NCBI RefSeq assembly: GCF_030693625.1
Contig: NZ_JAUYAF010000035.1
Coordinates: 124,001 to 188,000, forward strand
Reading direction: 5' to 3'
DNA: 64,000 bases
DNA from: Phenylobacterium sp.
GTDB taxonomy: Bacteria; Pseudomonadota; Alphaproteobacteria; Caulobacterales; Caulobacteraceae
The notes under the pieces were generated by a model. That model saw only the letters and a program-made list of their open reading frames with translations, made no database searches and was not told the DNA's origin. The translations under genes were made by a program, and so were the position numbers. The first letter of the stretch is position 1. Each line of letters starts with the position of its first letter. Shown here in pieces: positions 60,165 through 64,000 of the stretch.

Positions 60165-60760
60165 CGGCGGGCTCCAGCGACGGCCACGCGATCGGTGGGG
60201 CCGTCAAACAGGTCGTCTTCAAAACGGGGACGCTGGCGCGTGGGGGCGATATCGGGACGGACGAACCGCTCGGGCTCGGGCCGGGCGCGGGACTCACGCG
60301 CCGTCGACAGCAGGGCGCCCAGGCGATGGGTGACGCGCTCGACGTCCTCCTCATCCACCTCGACGGCCTCGCGGCGGAAGGGGATCGGCGCGCCGCGATC
60401 GGCCCGCGCCATGCGCTCGGCCCGGTCCATGCGCTCGGCGCGGTCGGCGCGGTCGGAATGGGTCGGGGCGGCGGCGGCGGGCGCGCCCTGCAGTTGCCGG
60501 TCCAGCTTGGCGGTCAGGGCCCGCGCCTTCTCGATGCGGTCGGCCAGGGCGTCGGTGGCTTCGTCGGTGGCGGCCCGCAGGTCGGCCAGGCCCTGCTCGG
60601 CGCGGGCGGCGGCGATGTCCAGTTCCGCCACGGCTCTGGCGAAGCCGTCGTGGCTGTCGCGCAGATGCTTCAGCCGGACATTGAGCCGGAAGCCCATCAT
60701 CAGGGCGGCGGCCAGCAGGCCGGCCAGCATCAGATTCATCCCAAGGGCGATCAGGCTCAT
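60161..60760 (-). CDS. DUF6468-type membrane protein of the fliLM operon
   Basis: This encodes 199 residues. A single N-terminal span (LIALGMNLMLAGLLAAALMMGF) is followed by a cytoplasmic coiled coil (LNVRLKHLRDSHDGFARAVAEL ... ADRIEKARALTAKLDRQL) and a charged, repetitive segment (DRADRAERMDRAERMARADR) that is probably disordered. The N-terminal 90 residues match the DUF6468 pattern seen next to fliM in many alphaproteobacteria. Its ATG overlaps the fliM stop (ATGA). The function is unknown; motor assembly is likely from context. Confidence 0.75.
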   Translation of the reverse strand: MSLIALGMNLMLAGLLAAALMMGFRLNVRLKHLRDSHDGFARAVAELDIAAARAEQGLADLRAATDEATDALADRIEKARALTAKLDRQLQGAPAAAAPTHSDRADRAERMDRAERMARADRGAPIPFRREAVEVDEEDVERVTHRLGALLSTARESRARPEPERFVRPDIAPTRQRPRFEDDLFDGPTDRVAVAGARR

Positions 60761-61824
60761 TTCAAACTCTGCACGGCGCGCCGGGCGTGGGGCGTCAGGG
60801 GCGCTTCCACACGGATGGCGATGTGATGATTGCGGCGGCCCATACGGCCCCGGGTGAGTGGGATGGTTCCGGCCCGCAGCTCGATGAGGCTGTCGGGGGT
60901 GGCGTTGAGCATGATGGTCTGGCCGACCTCGAGGTTGAGGACCTCTTTCAGGCTGATCTGCTGTTCGTCCAGGACGGCGCGGACCTCCATCTGGGTGGTC
61001 CAGAGCTCGGTGGCCAAGTGGCCTTCCCAGATGTTGTCGCGGCCGAACTTCTCACCCATGAACTGCTGCAGCAGTATCTTCCGGATGGGCTCGAGGGTGG
61101 CGTAGGGCAGCAGCAGCTCGATGCGGCCGCCGCGGTCCTCCATGTCCACCCGCAGCTTGACCAGGATCGCGGCGTTCGGGGGCCGGGCGATGGCGGCGAA
61201 GCGCGGGTTGGTCTCCAGGCGGTCCAGGGTGAAGGTGACCGGGGTCAGCGGCTCGAAGGCCAGCTTGGCGTCGGCCAGCACCACCTCGACCATCCGCTGC
61301 ACCAGCACGCGTTCGATGGTGGTGTAGGGACGGCCCTCGATGCGCATGGCCGCAGTGCCGCGCCGTCCGCCCAGCAGCACGTCGACGATGGAATAGATCA
61401 GGTTGGAGTCGACGGTCAGCAGACCGTAGTTCTCCAGCTCCTCGGCCTTGAACACCGACAGGATGGCCGGCAGGGGGATCGAGTTCAGATAGTCGCCGAA
61501 CCGGATCGAGGAGATGTTGTCGAGGCTGACCTCGACGTTGTCGGAGGTGAAATTGCGCAGGGAGGTCGTCATGTACCGCACCAGGCGGTCGAAGACGATT
61601 TCCAGCATCGGCAGGCGTTCGTACGAAACGAGCGCGGAGTTGATGATGGCGCGAATGCCCGAGCGCTCGGCCGCCTCCTCGTCGGAGAGATCGAAGCCCA
61701 GCAGGCTGTCGATCTCATCCTGATTGAGGATGCGCTCAGAGCCGATCATGCTGTCGGCGGATTGCTCCGCATCAGCCCAATCTTCGCCCTCGGCGGCGTT
61801 CTGGTTTTCGAGTTCTTCGTCCAT
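60757..61824 (-). CDS. fliM: Flagellar motor switch protein FliM
   Basis: This encodes 355 residues. The CheY-binding peptide ILNQDEIDSLLGF lies at about residues 32-44. The middle CheC-like domain (SVFKAEELENYGLLTVDSNLIYSIVDVLLGGRRG) and the C-terminal FliN-like domain (LKEVLNLEVGQTIMLNATPDSLIELRAGTIPLTRGRMG) follow. It forms the C-ring with FliG and FliN and sets rotation direction. It starts 26 bases after fliL and is coupled to the DUF6468 gene. Confidence 0.96.
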   Translation of the reverse strand: MDEELENQNAAEGEDWADAEQSADSMIGSERILNQDEIDSLLGFDLSDEEAAERSGIRAIINSALVSYERLPMLEIVFDRLVRYMTTSLRNFTSDNVEVSLDNISSIRFGDYLNSIPLPAILSVFKAEELENYGLLTVDSNLIYSIVDVLLGGRRGTAAMRIEGRPYTTIERVLVQRMVEVVLADAKLAFEPLTPVTFTLDRLETNPRFAAIARPPNAAILVKLRVDMEDRGGRIELLLPYATLEPIRKILLQQFMGEKFGRDNIWEGHLATELWTTQMEVRAVLDEQQISLKEVLNLEVGQTIMLNATPDSLIELRAGTIPLTRGRMGRRNHHIAIRVEAPLTPHARRAVQSLK

Positions 61825-61850
61825 GGCGATACGCCGACTAGGGATAGGCC

Positions 61851-62447
61851 CTAGTTGATCAACATCTCCTCAATGAGGACGGCATTTACTTTTGAAGGCG
61901 CGATAACCAGGTTCACCCGCCGCAGGATCTCCATCCGCAGCTGGTAGGACCCCTGGCTGCCCTGCAGGTCTTCCGGACGCAGCTCGCGCAGGAAGGTCTG
62001 GAACATGTCCTGCAGCCTGGGCATGTTGGGCTCCAGCAGGTCGACCGTGTCCTGGTCGGGAACCTCGAGGGTGAGCTTCAGCTTCAGGAAGGTGGCGCGG
62101 CCGTCGGCCGTCTGCATGTTCACCACGACATTGGGCATGGTGTAGAACAGGACGCCGTCCGGACCCTCGGCGATCGTGCCGATGGTCTTTTCTTCCTTGC
62201 CCTTCTCGCCCTTCTTTTCCTTCTTCTTGTCCTTGCCGTGGTCGTCAGCCTTGCCGTGGGCCTCGTCGGGCTTGGGCTTGAGGAAGATCATCGCCGCGGT
62301 CCCGCCGCCGCCCAGCACCAGCACCGCGGCCACGGCGCCGATGATGATCATCTTCATCGGCAGCTTCTTCTTGCCAGAAGCGCCTTCGCCTTCCTCGCCC
62401 TCGACGGCTTCGCCGGCCGGGGCTTCCTTGACCTTGTCCTTGGCCAC
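61851..62447 (-). CDS. fliL: Flagellar basal-body-associated protein FliL
   Basis: This encodes 198 residues from a GTG start preceded by AAGGAG. An acidic cytoplasmic N-terminus (to about residue 27) is followed by one membrane span (about 31-56), a charged His/Lys/Asp-rich linker (about 58-85) and the periplasmic FliL domain (FYTMPNVVVNMQTADGRATFLKLKLTLEVPDQDTVDLLEPNMPRLQDMFQTFLREL). FliL supports stator function. The His/Lys/Glu-rich linker is unusually long. A TTAACCAT box lies 44 bases upstream. Confidence 0.94.
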   Translation of the reverse strand: MAKDKVKEAPAGEAVEGEEGEGASGKKKLPMKMIIIGAVAAVLVLGGGGTAAMIFLKPKPDEAHGKADDHGKDKKKEKKGEKGKEEKTIGTIAEGPDGVLFYTMPNVVVNMQTADGRATFLKLKLTLEVPDQDTVDLLEPNMPRLQDMFQTFLRELRPEDLQGSQGSYQLRMEILRRVNLVIAPSKVNAVLIEEMLIN

Positions 62448-62490
62448 GCGCGCGGCTCCTTAGAATCTATCGCCTCTGTGTGGGGCCGAC

Positions 62491-62498
62491 ATGGTTAA
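62491..62498 (-). promoter_or_regulatory. CtrA-type box upstream of fliL
   Basis: On the minus strand the sequence is TTAACCAT, 44 bases before the fliL GTG start, the same element and a similar spacing as before fliQ. In Caulobacter the fliLM promoter is CtrA-dependent. Confidence 0.65.
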
Positions 62499-62605
62499 GG
62501 ACTGGTTTTTTTGGGGGTGGCCGGGGCGGTCCAAGCCTGCCCGGCAAATTCGGCCGAAAAGACTCTGTTAACCTTCTTATTTGTTGATTTTACTGGTCTT
62601 TCAGA

Positions 62606-62622
62606 CTGGCCCGAAGCTTGCA
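62606..62622 (+). promoter_or_regulatory. Sigma-54 promoter of flgF-flgG
   Basis: CTGGCCCGAAGCTTGCA has the invariant GG (62608-62609) and GC (62620-62621) exactly 10 bases apart, with TGGC and TTGCA matching the -24/-12 consensus. The predicted start near 62633 leaves a leader of about 38 bases before flgF. In Caulobacter such promoters need FlbD and serve the later flagellar class. Confidence 0.85.
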
Positions 62623-62670
62623 GTCTTCCCTCCGACGAAAGTGTCGCAGGTTAAAGGTTCGAGCCCGTCG

Positions 62671-63408
62671 ATGGACAACGCTCTCTATGTCGGACTGTCG
62701 AGGCAGATGACGCTGCGCCGCGAGCTCGACATCGTGGCCAACAACATCGCCAATGCCGACACCACCGGCTTCAAGGCCGAGAGCCTGATGCTGGAGGCCG
62801 CGCCGCGGGCCCCGGCCAGGACCTTCGGCGGACCCCAGCCGATCAAGTTCGTGCTGGATTCTGGCGTCGCCCGCGACTTCACCCCCGGCTCCCTGCACAA
62901 GACCGACGCGCCCTTCGACCTCGGGATCGAAGGCATGGGCTTCTTCAAGGTCACCACCGCCGACGGCGAGCGCTACACCCGCGACGGTCACTTCCGGATG
63001 GACGACATCGGCCGGATCACCACCCAGGGCGGCCAGGCCGTCCTGGATGAGGGCGGCGGCGAGGTCACCGTCGATCCCCAGAAAGGGCCGGTCACCATCG
63101 CCACGGACGGCACGATCAGCCAGGGCGCCGAGCGCATAGGCAAGGTCGCCGTCGTCCGCTTCGACACCCTCTCGGTCCTCGAGAAGGCCGGGGACAACCT
63201 CTATCGCAACACCTCAAACGCCCAGCCGCAGGCCGCCCCGGACGCCCGCGTCCACCAGGGCATGCTGGAGAGCTCCAACGTCAATACCGTCCTCGAGATC
63301 ACGCGGATGATGGACGTGACGCGGGCCTACGAGTCGATGGCCAAGATGATGGATTCCAACGCCGACCTGTCCCGCCGCTCGATCGAGCGGATGGGCAAGT
63401 CACAGTAA
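62671..63408 (+). CDS. flgF: Flagellar basal-body rod protein FlgF
   Basis: This encodes 245 residues from ATG 62671, chosen because MDNALYVGLSRQMTLRRELD is the conserved FlgF start; the longer frame upstream runs through the sigma-54 promoter. The rod motif NNIANADTTGFKAESL and the C-terminal VNTVLEITRMMDVTRAYESMAKMMDSN are paired D0 helices. It is a proximal-rod subunit and is followed 14 bases later by flgG. Confidence 0.96.
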   Translation: MDNALYVGLSRQMTLRRELDIVANNIANADTTGFKAESLMLEAAPRAPARTFGGPQPIKFVLDSGVARDFTPGSLHKTDAPFDLGIEGMGFFKVTTADGERYTRDGHFRMDDIGRITTQGGQAVLDEGGGEVTVDPQKGPVTIATDGTISQGAERIGKVAVVRFDTLSVLEKAGDNLYRNTSNAQPQAAPDARVHQGMLESSNVNTVLEITRMMDVTRAYESMAKMMDSNADLSRRSIERMGKSQ

Positions 63409-63422
63409 GGATAGTCTAAGAG

Positions 63423-64000
63423 ATGCAAGCACTTCGCACCGCCGCGACCGGCATGGCTGCCCAGCAGCTCAACGTCGAGGTCATCTCCAACAACATCGCC
63501 AACATGAACACCATTGGCTTCAAGCGCCAACGGGCCGAGTTCCAGGATCTGCTCTACCACACCCTGGAAAGGGCCGGGGCGCAGTCGTCGGACCAGGGGA
63601 CCATCGTCCCCACCGGCGTGCAGGTGGGCGGCGGTGTGAAGACCGGCTCGGTCTACCGCATCACCGAGCAGGGCTCCCTGACCGCCACCGGAAACCGTTA
63701 TGACGTGGCCATCGAGGGCCGAGGTTACCTGCAGGTGCTCAAGCCCTCCGGCGAGACCGCCTACACCCGCGCCGGCAATCTCTCGGTCAATGACCAGGGC
63801 CAGCTCGTCACCGAGGACGGCTACCAGCTGCAGCCCGCGATCACGATCCCGGGCGACGCCACCGACGTGATCATCTCCAAGTCCGGACAGGTCCAGGTGA
63901 CCAAGGCCGGGGCCACCACGCCGGAGACGGTCGGCAATCTGGAACTGGCCACCTTCGTCAACGAGGGCGGGCTGGAAGCCATCGGCGACAACCTGTTCAT
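63423..64000 (+). CDS. flgG: Flagellar distal rod protein FlgG (3' end outside window)
   Basis: The start ATG 63423 gives MQALRTAATGMAAQQLNVEVISNNIANMNTIGFKRQRAEF, the conserved FlgG N-terminus with the rod helix and the distal-rod-specific segment HTLERAGAQSSDQGTIVPTGVQVGGGVK. About 192 of an expected 262 residues are present before the window ends. It forms the distal rod under the sigma-54 promoter before flgF. Confidence 0.95.
   Translation, partial: MQALRTAATGMAAQQLNVEVISNNIANMNTIGFKRQRAEFQDLLYHTLERAGAQSSDQGTIVPTGVQVGGGVKTGSVYRITEQGSLTATGNRYDVAIEGRGYLQVLKPSGETAYTRAGNLSVNDQGQLVTEDGYQLQPAITIPGDATDVIISKSGQVQVTKAGATTPETVGNLELATFVNEGGLEAIGDNLF

Noticed and set aside
1..64000. tRNA or rRNA genes
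   Set aside because: No cloverleaf-like or rRNA-like stretch was recognised in the intergenic regions; almost all of the window is protein-coding. A covariance-model scan could not be run.

Overview
The window is high-GC alphaproteobacterial DNA. It most resembles the Caulobacterales (Caulobacter/Phenylobacterium type). The evidence is a CckA cell-cycle kinase whose phospho-acceptor His falls almost exactly where it does in Caulobacter, CtrA-type boxes (TTAA-N7-TTAA and TTAACCAT) in front of flagellar operons, a sigma-54 promoter before flgF, a direct-repeat LexA box (GTTC-N7-GTTC) before recA, a Caulobacter-type flagellin, and many TonB-receptor, DUF885 and S9-peptidase genes. No rRNA, tRNA, CRISPR array, transposase or prophage was seen. 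Almost every base is coding, and genes sit in short operons separated by small intergenic regions.

Positions 1-9032 hold a partial thioesterase, a small lipoprotein, rpsD with its terminator and a candidate promoter, a minus-strand cluster (TrmJ-like methyltransferase, flavin oxidoreductase, DUF1254/DUF1214 protein, M48 lipoprotein protease), a class A beta-lactamase, icd and a flagellin. Positions 9033-24570 hold an RluF-like pseudouridine synthase, a TonB receptor facing an IclR regulator, a second thioesterase, an S9 peptidase that lacks its signal peptide, an acetyltransferase and SDR pair, small metabolic genes, and a three-gene group (winged-helix/TPR regulator, secreted cupin, methyltransferase) that looks like an accessory module.

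Positions 24571-46925 hold alaS and recA (SOS box and a strong terminator), two small genes, a PI-PLC-like phosphodiesterase, a hybrid histidine kinase, a Nudix hydrolase, an EAL protein with a degenerate GGDEF domain, two DUF885 peptidases in tandem, a divergent SRAP-like protein lacking the catalytic Cys2, an RTX repeat protein, a receiver protein coupled to a small helical protein, an M20 peptidase, a DbpA-like DEAD-box helicase and an SDR.

Positions 47025-64000 are a motility and cell-cycle region: fliQ-fliR-flhB followed by cckA; an osmoprotectant ABC transporter with permease fused to binding protein; flgB-flgC-fliE diverging from fliO-fliP; fliL-fliM followed by three less-known genes (DUF6468, MotE-like, large TPR); and flgF-flgG running off the end. 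CckA feeds phosphate to CtrA, and CtrA-like boxes precede flgB/fliO, fliQ and fliL, so the kinase sits beside genes its own pathway probably controls. The sigma-54 promoter places flgFG in the later flagellar class.

Two families of non-coding repeats stand out. One is a 27-base element built from a nine-base CACGAAC unit, present four times and only in gaps between convergent genes. The other is a palindromic element, present three times, whose inner core is conserved while its stem arms differ yet still pair. No wholly new multi-gene system could be demonstrated. The best candidates for new biology are these repeats, the altered SRAP protein, and the uncharacterised genes in the fliLM operon.
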